64,000 nucleotides of DNA, from the NCBI GenBank assembly GCA_029262175.1, contig JAJCZV010000070.1:1-64000 (forward strand). The letters are read 5' to 3'. The translations under genes were made by a program, and so were the position numbers. Below, piece after piece: positions 42,425 to 52,075 of the stretch (its first letter is position 1; each line of letters opens with the position of its first letter). The stretch comes from Gemmatimonadota bacterium (GTDB lineage Bacteria > Gemmatimonadota > Gemmatimonadetes > Palauibacterales > Palauibacteraceae). The notes under the pieces were generated by a model. The model saw only the letters and a list, made by a program, of their open reading frames with translations, searched no databases and had not been told where the DNA came from.

Positions 42425-43949
42425 CTCGGTCGCGGTGGGGTTGGCGAATCTCGTCGAGTTCGTCCTGCGCATCTTTCGACTACCAGGGCTGCGCAGTCCG
42501 AACATCTACAAGATATGGGGCGCTCCGGCGCTTCAGCCGGCGATCGAACGTCTTGGCCGGGCGCGCGCCTACGCAGCCTATCGAAAGGGGCGCCGGGAGT
42601 GTCCCGCCTATCGCGAGTTTCTTCGAGAGCGGGGTGATCCCGCCATCTCGGGTCCGGACGACTTCGCGATGCTTCCGATCACCACAAAAGAGAATTACGT
42701 AAAACAGTATTCGATCGAGGCGCGGTGTCACGGCGGGCGAATCCCCGCACGTGGGGTCGTGATCGATGAGTCGTCGGGCTCGAGTGGCACGCCCAACAAC
42801 TGGGTGCGGGGTCGAGCCGAACGCGGCTCGACGCGCCGGCTTCTCCATCACTCGTATCGTCTCCGTTTCGGAGATCGCCCGCTCGTCTTTCTCAATTGTT
42901 TCGCGCTCGGTCCCTGGGCGACCGGGATGAACGTGTCGATGGCGATCGTGGACATCGCGATTCTCAAGTCGATCGGGCCCGATAAGTCGAAGCTCGAGAA
43001 TACGCTGTCCTTGTTCGGCCCGGGGTACGGGTACGTGCTCGCCGGCTATCCGCCCTTCATCAAGGATTGGCTGGACACGACCGAACTCGATCTCGATGAC
43101 TTCGACTTACACCTGATCACGGGTGGCGAAGGGTGCTCGGAAGGGCTACGCGACTTCTTCGAGGCCACGTTCAGCACCGTCATCTCGTCGTACGGCGCGT
43201 CCGATCTCGAGATCAATTTGGCGGGGGAGACGGACCTCTCGATCGAGCTTCGAAAGCTCTGCGGGCGAAACGCGGAACTGAGTCGCGAACTGTTCGGCCG
43301 CGAGCGGCCTCCGATGATCTTTCAGTACAACCCGTTCGACTACTTGGTCGAGACGACGGACGAAGGCGAGCTGGTGTTTACGGTGGTGAGGCGCGACTCG
43401 GTCGCACCAAAGATCCGATACAACCTCAGGGATCTCGGGGGGACGCTGCGCTATCGCGATGTAGAAACGACTCTAGCGAAGCGGGGGGTCGAGCTCGCAG
43501 GTCTCGCCGATCCGGCTCCGGGGCTGTCGTTCCTATATGTGTTTGGTCGCAACGACCTGAGTGTGCCGTTCTACGGTTGTAAGATCTTTACCACGGATCT
43601 CGAGACCATCTTGCACGAGACACCCGCGCTCGGGGACGCCTACTCCAGCTTCCAGCTTCAGGTGATGGAAGATGAGTCGCTCGCCAAGAGACTCGTGATC
43701 CGACTCGAGCGCGCTCCGCAGGATGACACTGCGGCGGGGGGAGCGCGCGCCGGTTCGAAGAACATCGCCGAGTCCGAACTCGGATCGCTTCTCTATGACC
43801 GACTCCGCGACGTCAATCAAGACTTCCGCGAGGTTTCGAAACTGTTTGGCTCCGACGCGATCGAGGTCGAGGTCTTCGACAATGGTACCGGACCGTTTGG
43901 CACGCGCGATCGTCGAGTCAAGGAGCGCTACGTCGTGACGGGCGACTGA
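42417..43949 (+). CDS. AMP-forming ligase, phenylacetate-CoA ligase (PaaK)-like
   Basis: 510 residues from TTG 42417 (GGAGGAG upstream; GTG 42429 is near). The adenylate-forming core has the P-loop ESSGSSGTPNNWVRG, the SYGASDLEINLAGE (A5-like) motif and the VETTDEGELVFTVVRRDSVAPKIRYNLRD block. Length and ordering resemble PaaK/coronafacic acid synthetase proteins. Such enzymes activate a carboxylic acid with ATP and may load CoA or a carrier. Its eight-base overlap with the nitroreductase-like gene suggests a small biosynthetic or detoxification unit; the acid is unknown. Confidence 0.8.
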   Translation: MTDSVAVGLANLVEFVLRIFRLPGLRSPNIYKIWGAPALQPAIERLGRARAYAAYRKGRRECPAYREFLRERGDPAISGPDDFAMLPITTKENYVKQYSIEARCHGGRIPARGVVIDESSGSSGTPNNWVRGRAERGSTRRLLHHSYRLRFGDRPLVFLNCFALGPWATGMNVSMAIVDIAILKSIGPDKSKLENTLSLFGPGYGYVLAGYPPFIKDWLDTTELDLDDFDLHLITGGEGCSEGLRDFFEATFSTVISSYGASDLEINLAGETDLSIELRKLCGRNAELSRELFGRERPPMIFQYNPFDYLVETTDEGELVFTVVRRDSVAPKIRYNLRDLGGTLRYRDVETTLAKRGVELAGLADPAPGLSFLYVFGRNDLSVPFYGCKIFTTDLETILHETPALGDAYSSFQLQVMEDESLAKRLVIRLERAPQDDTAAGGARAGSKNIAESELGSLLYDRLRDVNQDFREVSKLFGSDAIEVEVFDNGTGPFGTRDRRVKERYVVTGD

Positions 43950-43994
43950 CGCCCACCCGCGAGCACTCGCGCCGCGCTGCCGTGGCCGCGGAGC

Positions 43995-44483
43995 TTAGAA
44001 GTCCAGCGCCGAGTCATCTCCGAGCGCGGGGTCTTCTTGCAGTCCCAACCGGGCAGCGACTTCTCCGGTGATGGGAACTCGGCCCCCGAAGCCGGCGCCG
44101 GTCTCGTGCCAATACCCGACCTCTTCTTCGCCGGCGTGCCAGCAGAGATAGATCCACCGGCCGTCGAGGGTGGTGGGAAAGTCGACCAAGCCGTGCTCCA
44201 GCCCGCCAGCGGGGAGTCGGATCCCGACATTCGTGAGACGATCCTGGATCAGGCGCGCGATCGCGCGGTGAATCCGGCTCAGACCGGCCCGGTGCGCCTC
44301 GAGCTCGTGGTGGTCCGGGTTTGACGGGTCGAGAACCGCGTCGCCCCAAAGCGCATCGAGGACCGCAATCTTGTCCACGCGGCGCTGTGCAGCTTCTTGT
44401 CCCGCCGTGATGCGGCGGAGCGTTGCGCGGACGTGGGGGAGAAGCGCGTCCGCCCCCTCGACAGTAAAGGCTCGTCTAGACAT
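43995..44483 (-). CDS. DUF2203-family protein
   Basis: 162 residues from ATG 44483. The pattern RAFTVEGADALLPHVRATLRRI at the start, DHHELEAHRAGLSRIHRAIARLIQDRL, LEHGLVDFPTTLDGRWIYLCWHAGEEEVGYWHE at the end is DUF2203. The His-rich C-terminal part may bind metal. Function is unknown. It is convergent with the ligase gene. Confidence 0.8.
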   Translation of the reverse strand: MSRRAFTVEGADALLPHVRATLRRITAGQEAAQRRVDKIAVLDALWGDAVLDPSNPDHHELEAHRAGLSRIHRAIARLIQDRLTNVGIRLPAGGLEHGLVDFPTTLDGRWIYLCWHAGEEEVGYWHETGAGFGGRVPITGEVAARLGLQEDPALGDDSALDF

Positions 44484-44554
44484 GCCCCCATACTCGAGGG
44501 CGGGTCCCCCAAACGGCAACCGCTGCTCGATTACCGCACGCGGCTGAGCCGCGG

Positions 44555-45430
44555 TTACCGGGCGCGCACCGTCACGTCGCCGTCGCCGGTCCGAACCCGC
44601 AGTTCAGGCCCGCCGCCGTTGAGCTGGCCCGCCACGCGCCCGTCTCGAACCCGACCCGTGACGGTCAGCCCGCGCGCGAGGTCGAGATCTTCGCCTTCGA
44701 TGTCGAGGTCTGCCGCGATGTCCTCATCCACTTCGACCCGCACGTCCCCGTCGCCGGTCCGGATCGAGACCCCCTCGAACCGTTCGATGCCCATCGACAC
44801 ATCCCCATCGCCGCTTACCGCTGAGATCGGACCCGCGACGCGTTCCAGAAAAAGGTCCCCGTCGCCGGTATGTAGCTGGATATCGTCCGCCGTGAGCGAC
44901 TCTGCCGTCACATCCCCATCTCCGGTCCGAAGCTCGATCGCCGAACCACGGGCCGAACGAATCGTGATGTCTCCGTCTCCGCTATGTGCGATGAGTCGTC
45001 CTTCGAAACTCCCGATGCCGATATCTCCGTCCGCGGTCTCGAGGTCGAGATCGTACTCGCCCGGGACCGTGACCTCGGCGCGGAAGCCCACGCCGCCGTT
45101 TCGCTGCCACTCGCGCCAGTCCATCCGGACTTCGCGCGTGCGAAGCGTCAGATCGCCGCCGGCCGCACCCGCCTCGAAGTTCATGTTCGCGAACACTTCG
45201 CGCGCCCATTCCGGATTTCGCGACCACGCGACGACGCGCACCGTCGCAGTCGAGCCCGAGCCCGCTGTCACCTGTATGTCCATGTCTCCGAAATCCGCCT
45301 CCAGCTGGCCCCCCGCGCGAACGTCGAAGGATTGCTCGAACAACACCGCCTCGGATCGACCTTGTGCGAATGCCGTCGTCGGCGTGACGATGATCAGAGT
45401 CAGAAGTTTGAAATAGTCTCGAATACGCAC
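44555..45430 (-). CDS. DUF4097-family exported beta-repeat protein
   Basis: 291 residues from GTG 45430 (GAGGGGAC upstream). A signal peptide ends at AFAQ. The mature protein consists of seven repeats with GDGDV/I turns (SGDGDITIRS, TGDGDVTAES, TGDGDLFLER), the DUF4097 adhesin-like right-handed beta structure. The role is unknown; it is envelope-associated. The 155-base gap to the divergent M16 gene should contain both promoters. Confidence 0.83.
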   Translation of the reverse strand: MRIRDYFKLLTLIIVTPTTAFAQGRSEAVLFEQSFDVRAGGQLEADFGDMDIQVTAGSGSTATVRVVAWSRNPEWAREVFANMNFEAGAAGGDLTLRTREVRMDWREWQRNGGVGFRAEVTVPGEYDLDLETADGDIGIGSFEGRLIAHSGDGDITIRSARGSAIELRTGDGDVTAESLTADDIQLHTGDGDLFLERVAGPISAVSGDGDVSMGIERFEGVSIRTGDGDVRVEVDEDIAADLDIEGEDLDLARGLTVTGRVRDGRVAGQLNGGGPELRVRTGDGDVTVRAR

Positions 45431-45585
45431 GGGTCCCCTCGATTCGTTGAGTTCAGATCTAGGACGCACCGTGGTCGTTGGGGGTTGGAACCGGCAGCCG
45501 GGGCACACCGAGATCCGAGAGCGGTACACACGTCTTGAGCCAGAGCCGATTCGAGCGCAAAGGCACGGTACCCTTGGGAGAACCG

Positions 45586-48342
45586 ATGAAACGGATAAAG
45601 AACGCACTCGCTTTGACCGCCCTCGCTGCCGGTGGCGCGCCCGCATCCGCGGTGGCCCAGGCGCTGCCCGAAGGCGTCACGGAAGTCGTCACGGTCGAAG
45701 GAATCACTGAATACCGCCTCGACAACGGACTCCGTTTCCTCCTTTTTCCCGACCAAAGTAAGCAACAAGTCACGGTCAACATCACGTACCTCGTCGGCTC
45801 TCGCCACGAGGGCTACGGCGAGACCGGAATGGCTCACCTCCTCGAGCACCTCGTGTTCAAGGGAAGCCCGAAACACCCGGATATTCCGGCCGAGCTGACC
45901 GAGCATGGGGCGTTTCCCAACGGAACGACTTCCCTGGATCGAACCAACTACTTCGAGACGCTCAACGCGACGGACGAGAACCTGGACTGGGCTCTCGATC
46001 TGGAAGCCGACCGGATGGTCAACTCCTATATCGCGGCGGAGGACCTCGAGTCAGAGATGACCGTGGTTCGAAACGAGTGGGAGTCAGGGGAGAACAACCC
46101 CACGGGTGTGCTGGTGAAGCGAGTGATGTCTGCGGCGTACGACTGGCACAACTACGGCAACTCTACCATCGGCGCGCGAGCGGATATCGAGAACGTGCCG
46201 ATCGACCGGCTTCAGGCGTTCTATCGCAAGTACTACCAACCCGACAACGCGGTGTTGGTTGTCGCGGGTCGATTCGAAGCCTCGCGGGCGCTCGAATTGG
46301 TTGCGCAAAAGTTCGGACCGATTCCGCGTCCGGAACGGACGGGCTCGAATCAACTCTTTACGACCTATACCGCCGAGCCGGCGCAGGATGGCGAGCGCAG
46401 CGTCACCCTTCGTCGCGTCGGCGACGTCCAGGTCGCGCTCGCGGCCTACCACATTCCGCCCGGATCTCACGACCAATACGCGGCGATCGACGTGCTGTCT
46501 CACATCCTCGGCACGCAGCCCGCGGGTCGACTCTACAAGAACCTTGTCGAGCCCGGTCTGGCGGCGAGCGCCTTCGCCTTCGGGTGGCAGCAGAACGAGC
46601 CCGGACTCCTGATGGTCGCGACGACGGTTCGTCAGGAAGACGACCTCGGAATCGCCACGGATGCGATGCTGGCGACGCTCGATGAGATGGTCGAGGCCCC
46701 GCCGACGGTGGAGGAGGTCGATCGCGCCAAGACCGACTTCCTTTCTGGGATAGAACTCGCGTTCAACAATCCGCAGGGCATGGCTCTGCAGCTCAGCGAA
46801 TGGGCGGCGATGGGCGATTGGCGGTTGTTCTTTGTCCACCGCGATCGGATCGGGGACGTCACGGCCAACGCCGTTCATCAGGTGGCGCAGGCCTACTTCA
46901 AGCCGACCAACCGGACGATCGGATACTTCTATCCCGTCGCCGAGACACCGCTCCGAGCCGAGATCCCGGCGCCGCCCGACGTGGCGGCGTTGGTCGCGAG
47001 CTACACGGGTCGAGAAGCCGTAGCAGAAGGGGAAGCGTTCGATCCATCGCCCGAGAACATCGACGCGCGCACGGAGCGCTTTACGCTGGCCAACGGGTTC
47101 AAGGTCGCGTTCTTACCAAAGCGAAATCGCGGCGAAGCCGTAAACATGAGTTTGTCTCTTCGGTATGGCACTGAATCGACGCTCATGGGGAAGGCCACGG
47201 CCGGATCGCTGGCCGCCGGGATGTTGATGCGTGGGACCCAGAGTCGCTCGCGTCAGGACCTTCAGGACGAACTCGACCGTCTAAAGGCACAGGGCGGGAT
47301 CGGCGGAGGCGCCCAGTCCGCCGGCGGCTCCTTCACCACGGTGCGCGAGAACCTCGCTGCGGTCTTGCGGATGGCCGGAGAGATCGTACGTGAGCCGGCG
47401 TTTGATCAAGCCGAGTTCGACTTGCTTCGGGAAGAGAGGCTCTCGGGGATCGAGAGCCAGTTATCAGAGCCGCAGGCCCTCGTGAGCATCGCGTTTCAAC
47501 GCCACCTGACCCCGCGACCTACCGACCACCCCGATTACGTACCGACGTTCGAGGAACAAATCGGTCGCCTCGAAGCCGCGACCCTCGAGGAAGCTCGCGC
47601 CTTTTGGCAGTCTTTTGCGGGTGCTCAAGGCGGCACTCTTTCGATTGTCGGCGACTTCGACCCGGCTGAGATTCGCCCGATCGTCGAGGAGTTGTTCGGC
47701 GATTGGACGAGCCCCGAGCCTTACGCGCGTGTCGACGCCGCGCATCAGGAGTTGGAGACGGTCGAAGTCGATATCGAAACCCCGGATAAAACGAACGCGA
47801 TCATGATCGCCACCACGGGGATCCAGATGCGGGATGATCACCCGGATTATCCGGCGCTCGTACTCGGCAACTACATGCTCGGCGGCGGATTCTTGAACTC
47901 GCGACTGGCGACGCGGATTCGCGGCGAGGAAGGGCTCTCGTACAGCATCGGGTCCCAGTTTTCAGCCCCCCCCATCGATGACACCGGGGCGTTTCTCGCC
48001 TTCGCGATCTTCGCGCCCGAGAACGGAGACCGGGTGGTCGAGGCGTTTCGGGAAGAGATGGCGAGCGCCCTCGAAGCCGGGTTCACGGCCGAAGAAATCG
48101 AAGCGGCCAAGAGCGGCTATCTGGACGCCCAGCAGAACGGGCGCTCGAGCGACGGCGCGATCGCCGGAATGCTCGCCAACAGTCTGTTCCTGGATCGACC
48201 CCTCTCGTTTACGTCGGAACAGGAAGCTGCGATCGAAGCGCTGACCGCGGAGCAGATCCTGAGTGCGCTCCAACGACACATCGATCTCGACGACATTTCC
48301 GTGTTCCGCGGCGGTGACTTCGCGACGAAGCTCGTGCCTTAG
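45586..48342 (+). CDS. M16-family zinc metallopeptidase (double domain)
   Basis: 918 residues from ATG 45586. A signal peptide ends at AVAQ. The first half carries the inverted zinc motif HLLEH (GMAHLLEHLVFKG) and the downstream glutamate in the ESEMTVVRNEWESGEN region; the second half repeats the fold without the HxxEH motif (RYGTESTLMGKATAGSLAAGM...). One active and one inactive half in one chain is the pitrilysin/PqqL-like arrangement. It would degrade peptides in the periplasm. Confidence 0.92.
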   Translation: MKRIKNALALTALAAGGAPASAVAQALPEGVTEVVTVEGITEYRLDNGLRFLLFPDQSKQQVTVNITYLVGSRHEGYGETGMAHLLEHLVFKGSPKHPDIPAELTEHGAFPNGTTSLDRTNYFETLNATDENLDWALDLEADRMVNSYIAAEDLESEMTVVRNEWESGENNPTGVLVKRVMSAAYDWHNYGNSTIGARADIENVPIDRLQAFYRKYYQPDNAVLVVAGRFEASRALELVAQKFGPIPRPERTGSNQLFTTYTAEPAQDGERSVTLRRVGDVQVALAAYHIPPGSHDQYAAIDVLSHILGTQPAGRLYKNLVEPGLAASAFAFGWQQNEPGLLMVATTVRQEDDLGIATDAMLATLDEMVEAPPTVEEVDRAKTDFLSGIELAFNNPQGMALQLSEWAAMGDWRLFFVHRDRIGDVTANAVHQVAQAYFKPTNRTIGYFYPVAETPLRAEIPAPPDVAALVASYTGREAVAEGEAFDPSPENIDARTERFTLANGFKVAFLPKRNRGEAVNMSLSLRYGTESTLMGKATAGSLAAGMLMRGTQSRSRQDLQDELDRLKAQGGIGGGAQSAGGSFTTVRENLAAVLRMAGEIVREPAFDQAEFDLLREERLSGIESQLSEPQALVSIAFQRHLTPRPTDHPDYVPTFEEQIGRLEAATLEEARAFWQSFAGAQGGTLSIVGDFDPAEIRPIVEELFGDWTSPEPYARVDAAHQELETVEVDIETPDKTNAIMIATTGIQMRDDHPDYPALVLGNYMLGGGFLNSRLATRIRGEEGLSYSIGSQFSAPPIDDTGAFLAFAIFAPENGDRVVEAFREEMASALEAGFTAEEIEAAKSGYLDAQQNGRSSDGAIAGMLANSLFLDRPLSFTSEQEAAIEALTAEQILSALQRHIDLDDISVFRGGDFATKLVP

Positions 48343-48357
48343 CCCCCGGACGGAATC

Positions 48358-49263
48358 ATGGAGATTTTTCTCACGGGGGGCACCGGGTTTATTGGCCGCG
48401 CCTTGATCGCAGAGTTGAAGCGAGCGGGGCATGGGGTCGTGGCGCTCAACCGGTCGCCGGAGAAACGCGCGCAGTTGAGCGCGCTCGGCGCCCTGCCGCA
48501 TGACGGCGATCTGCTCGACGGATCCAGCTATCTAGAGGCGGCGTCTCGCGCCGACGCCGTCGTGCATGCGGCCTTCGATTACCGGGCCGCCGTCGACGGT
48601 GATGTGACGGCGCTGGACACGCTGCTCGCCGCGACCGCAGACGCCGGGTCCCACCTCGTGTATACCTCGGGGTGCTGGGTCGTAGGAGACACCAAGGGCG
48701 AAGTGTTCGACGACGACGCGCCGACGGACCATCCGGCCAGCATTGTGGCTTGGCGTGTCGCGCAGGAGTCCAAGGCCCTCGCCCAAGCCGGCGCGAGACG
48801 CACAGCAACGGTGCTCCGTCCCGGCGTCGTGTATGGAGGGGCCGGCGGTCTCACTGCGAGGATGTTCGCCACGGCCCAGCGCGACGGCGCAGCAGCGTAC
48901 GTCGGGGATGGGACCAACCACTGGTCGATGATCCACGTCGACGATCTCGCCGCGATCTATCGGATCGCGGTGGAAGCCCGCCACCACGGTGTCGTTCAAG
49001 CCGTAGACGGGCGGCCGCTCGCGGTCGCGACCGTGGCCGCTGCCGCGAGCCAGGCGGCCGGAGGAGGAGGGGCGACGACTTCGATCTCGCTCGACGCAGC
49101 GCGCGAGAAGATAGGCCCTGTCGCGGACGCGATGTGCCTAGATCAACACCTCGCGGCCACGGCTGCGCGCTGGCTCGGGTGGAAGCCCGTTCGCCGCTCG
49201 TTTGAAACCGCGGCCCCCGCCGCTTTCGCGGAGTGGCAAGCGGTAGCGGGGGACAAAGCCTAG
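48358..49263 (+). CDS. NAD-dependent epimerase/dehydratase family protein
   Basis: 301 residues. The NAD motif is LTGGTGFIGRALIAELKRAGHG; the usual YxxxK appears to be replaced (VAWRVAQESKALAQAG), so the catalytic tyrosine is uncertain. The RPGVVYGGAGGLTARMF and HWSMIHVDDLA blocks place it in the atypical SDR group. The role may be binding or regulation. Follows the M16 gene by 15 bases; its last four bases overlap the opposite gene. Confidence 0.8.
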   Translation: MEIFLTGGTGFIGRALIAELKRAGHGVVALNRSPEKRAQLSALGALPHDGDLLDGSSYLEAASRADAVVHAAFDYRAAVDGDVTALDTLLAATADAGSHLVYTSGCWVVGDTKGEVFDDDAPTDHPASIVAWRVAQESKALAQAGARRTATVLRPGVVYGGAGGLTARMFATAQRDGAAAYVGDGTNHWSMIHVDDLAAIYRIAVEARHHGVVQAVDGRPLAVATVAAAASQAAGGGGATTSISLDAAREKIGPVADAMCLDQHLAATAARWLGWKPVRRSFETAAPAAFAEWQAVAGDKA

Positions 49264-49604
49264 TCGACGTCTACACCGCGCCGTCGGCGCCACTGCGCCT
49301 CTCGACCGAGCCGATCGCCGACTTTGCGGCCGAACTCTTCCGACGCGCTCCGCTGCAGTTTGTCCACTTCGTCGAACGCATCTCTCACGCGCCCGGTGAA
49401 GCCGGTTCCCTTCGCGGCCATCGAAGCACGCTCCAGATGGACGACCGCCTCTGCCAGTTCGTTGGCCAACGCGGAAAGGCTCAACTCCGGCCGACGCAGC
49501 GATCCGAGATCGCCCGCCGCCGAGGTCTCCGAAGTCGGGTCGACCGTCGGCGGGTCTATCAGTGTGAGCGGCATACGCCGCTCGCCATTATTGCGATTCA
49601 TCAT
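49260..49604 (-). CDS. Small hypothetical protein
   Basis: 114 residues from ATG 49604; ATG 49574 (MPLTLID) would give 104. The C-terminal half is a charged helix (LSALANELAEAVVHLERASMAAKG...VRDAFDEVDKLQRSASEEFG). No signal or membrane segment; no recognised family. Convergent with the epimerase gene. Coding status is moderately supported by the long open frame and its helix pattern. Between 49605 and 49836 I see no gene. Confidence 0.5.
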   Translation of the reverse strand: MMNRNNGERRMPLTLIDPPTVDPTSETSAAGDLGSLRRPELSLSALANELAEAVVHLERASMAAKGTGFTGRVRDAFDEVDKLQRSASEEFGRKVGDRLGREAQWRRRRGVDVD

Positions 49605-49836
49605 GGACTCCGTCTCTTAGACCGGGCTCCGCCAAGCGCGGGAATGACCCGATTTCACCTAGGAGACGTTTTCACGACCGGTTGAGTTACAATCGTCCAA
49701 CGACGGGCCGGCGTGGAAAACCACCAAACGCGTTTACGGACATGGCGTTGAGCCGGTTGTCACGGCGGAGGGGAACCCCGGGTTTCGACCGGACGTTGGC
49801 CCTCCACGGACCCTTTAGACCCGAACACGGCGCAGC

Positions 49837-50445
49837 ATGGAGACGTTACTCTCACTCATCGACAGCTACGGGATCGGCCTTTTGGTCGTTCTGGGGTTCG
49901 CCGAGTACGGCGGCGTCCCGATCGCGAGCGTGCCTTTCCTCGTCGCCGCGGGCGGCTTGTCACGAATGGGCGTGCTCCCGGTATGGGCCGTCGTCGTGCT
50001 CCCCGCGCTCGGCGGTCTCGCGGCCGATGCCATGTGGTATTCGTTGGCGCGCTGGAAGGGAAACAAGCTTGTCGGGGTCGCCTGCAGCCTGTCGCCAAAC
50101 CAGAAGGCCTGTGTCCTCGCGGTAGGGGTTCGGGTCGCGCAAATGGGCGGCCGCTACATCCTTACGGCGAAGTTCGTCCCTGGCGCCGGCAACCTCATCG
50201 CCCCAGCTGCCGCGCTCGGGAACTACCCGGCGCGGAGATTCCTTTTATTCGATGCGATCGCGCTTCTGCTCTGGGCCACCGTCTACTCCGGTCTGGGTTG
50301 GATCTTTTCAGACCAGGTCGAGGCCATCGCCAACACGATCGAGCGCTACCTACGTTTTGCCATCGCCGGCGGGCTGTCGCTGGTGGTCCTGGGAGCCCTA
50401 TACCGTTACATGAAGATTCGACGCCACGGACACCATGAACCCTAG
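49837..50445 (+). CDS. DedA-family membrane protein
   Basis: 202 residues with four to five membrane segments. The FAEYGGVPIASVPFLVAAG re-entrant region and the GGRYILTAKFVPGAGNLIAPAAALGNYPARRFLLFDAIALLLWATVYSGLGW second amphipathic region are the DedA/SNARE-associated pattern (F..R.ipg.r). DedA proteins flip undecaprenyl phosphate or phospholipids across the inner membrane. It lies 23 bases before the ArsM-like gene. Confidence 0.88.
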   Translation: METLLSLIDSYGIGLLVVLGFAEYGGVPIASVPFLVAAGGLSRMGVLPVWAVVVLPALGGLAADAMWYSLARWKGNKLVGVACSLSPNQKACVLAVGVRVAQMGGRYILTAKFVPGAGNLIAPAAALGNYPARRFLLFDAIALLLWATVYSGLGWIFSDQVEAIANTIERYLRFAIAGGLSLVVLGALYRYMKIRRHGHHEP

Positions 50446-50468
50446 ATCCAGTCGAACCGGGAGAAGTC

Positions 50469-51632
50469 ATGCACGTAGTTGAAGGACAGGTCGAGCGATC
50501 CGTTCGAGAGCGATACGCGGCGGGAGCCCGCGCCCAGGAAGCGGCCCTGTGCTGTCCCGTGGACTACGACCCCAAGTATCTCGAGGCGATTCCCACCGAG
50601 GTGCTCGAGCGCGACTACGGGTGCGGCGATCCAAGTCGGTACGTTCGGTCCGGCGAAACCGTGCTGGATCTCGGCAGCGGTACCGGCAAGATCTGTTTTA
50701 TCGCAGCTCAGGTGGTAGGCCCCGAGGGCCGTGTCATCGGTGTCGATATGACGGACGAAATGCTGGACGTCGCCACCGCGGCGGCTCCGGTCGTAGCCGA
50801 CCGCTTGGGATATGCGAACGTCGAGTTCCGCCGCGGCCGCATCCAAGACCTCGCACTCGATCTCGACCGACTTGACGAAGCGCTGGCCAAGACCCCCGCG
50901 TCCAGCGCCGAAGGCCTCGCCGCGGCGAATGCCACGGCGGATCGATTACGCCGCACGGAACCCCTGATTGCCAGTAGCTCGGTCGATGTGGTGGTGTCGA
51001 ACTGTGTGCTAAACCTCGTGGATCACGATCAAAAGACGCAGATGTTCCGGGAGATTTATCGCGTGCTAGGCGATACCGGCCGCGCCGTGATCTCGGACAT
51101 CGTCTCCGACGAAGCCGTGCCGGCTCACCTTCGAGACGACTCTGACCTCTGGTCCGGGTGCATCTCGGGGGCCATGACCGAGACCGGATTTCTGGAAGCG
51201 TTCGAAAACGCGGGGTTCCACGGGGTGCAAATCGTAGAGCGACAGAGCGACGTCTGGCAGACCGTGGACGGGATCGAGTTCCGATCGATGACGATCGAGG
51301 CCTTCAAGGGGAAAGAAGGACCATGCTGGGAGCGAAACCAAGCGGTGATCTATCGGGGCCCGTTCAAAGAGGTGGTTGACGACGATGGACACCGCATGAC
51401 GCGCGGTGTTCGCTACGCCGTGTGCGACAAGACCTATCACCTATACCAGCGAGCGCCGTACGAAGGACAGTTCGACACCGTTGAACCGAGGCTCGGGATT
51501 CGGCTGGAAGACGCCAAGCCCTTCGACTGTTCTCAAACGGCGACCCGTCATCCGCGTCAGTCGAAAGGTCTCGAGTACGACGCGACCATCGAAGCTGGCG
51601 ACCTTTGCTGCGGTCCGGACGGTTGCTGCTAG
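50469..51632 (+). CDS. arsM: ArsM-type arsenite methyltransferase (arsenosugar type)
   Basis: 387 residues. Opening ALCCPVDYDPKYLEAIPTEVLERDYGCGDPSRYV with the Cys pair, the SAM motif VLDLGSGTGKICFIAAQVVGPEGRVIGVDMTDEML and FRRGRIQDLALDLDRL are the pattern of the ArsM group tied to arsenosugar synthesis. A middle insertion and the CCGPDGCC tail supply further thiols. Arsenite or methylarsenite would be methylated. No ArsS-like radical-SAM gene is next to it in view. Confidence 0.8.
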   Translation: MHVVEGQVERSVRERYAAGARAQEAALCCPVDYDPKYLEAIPTEVLERDYGCGDPSRYVRSGETVLDLGSGTGKICFIAAQVVGPEGRVIGVDMTDEMLDVATAAAPVVADRLGYANVEFRRGRIQDLALDLDRLDEALAKTPASSAEGLAAANATADRLRRTEPLIASSSVDVVVSNCVLNLVDHDQKTQMFREIYRVLGDTGRAVISDIVSDEAVPAHLRDDSDLWSGCISGAMTETGFLEAFENAGFHGVQIVERQSDVWQTVDGIEFRSMTIEAFKGKEGPCWERNQAVIYRGPFKEVVDDDGHRMTRGVRYAVCDKTYHLYQRAPYEGQFDTVEPRLGIRLEDAKPFDCSQTATRHPRQSKGLEYDATIEAGDLCCGPDGCC

Positions 51633-51641
51633 AGCGAAGGC

Positions 51642-51896
51642 CTACTCTTCTTCGTCGTTGTCCCAGTCGTCGTCGTCGTCCCAGTCGTCGTCATCATCAT
51701 CATCGTCATCCTCGTCAAACGGAGCGTTCCACTTACGCTTCTTAGACACGCTCTTCGACCGCCAGACGTCATCCTCCCAGGCGCCTGACTCCCAACCCTC
51801 GTCATCCGCGTCATCGGTCGAATCCAATTCATCTTCCGAATCGAGGCTGTCGTCGTCGTCGGAATCGTACGAATACAGCCGATCTTCTGCGCCCAT
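51642..51896 (-). CDS. Small, extremely acidic protein
   Basis: 84 residues from ATG 51896 after GGAGGAG; about half of all residues are Asp or Glu, with runs of Asp near the C-terminus (FDEDDDDDDDDDWDDDDDWD) and interspersed Trp. No signal. It is not a recognised family; composition suggests a disordered histone- or cation-binding peptide. The ribosome site supports translation. A basic counterpart lies at 53748-53909 on the other side of the sigma-54 regulator. Confidence 0.65.
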   Translation of the reverse strand: MGAEDRLYSYDSDDDDSLDSEDELDSTDDADDEGWESGAWEDDVWRSKSVSKKRKWNAPFDEDDDDDDDDDWDDDDDWDNDEEE

Positions 51897-52075
51897 CTCT
51901 GAACTCCTCCTGTCCTCCGGCTCGTAACCCCTCGCGCGCTTCCCCGGGCGTAGAGGAGCAACGAAAGTGCCGGTGACCCCGCGCACGCCCAAGCTCTTCT
52001 GTTGCAACGATGTAGGCCGATCACCGCCGTATCGGAAACCATCTATTTCGGAACATGATTACCGAACGAATCGGG

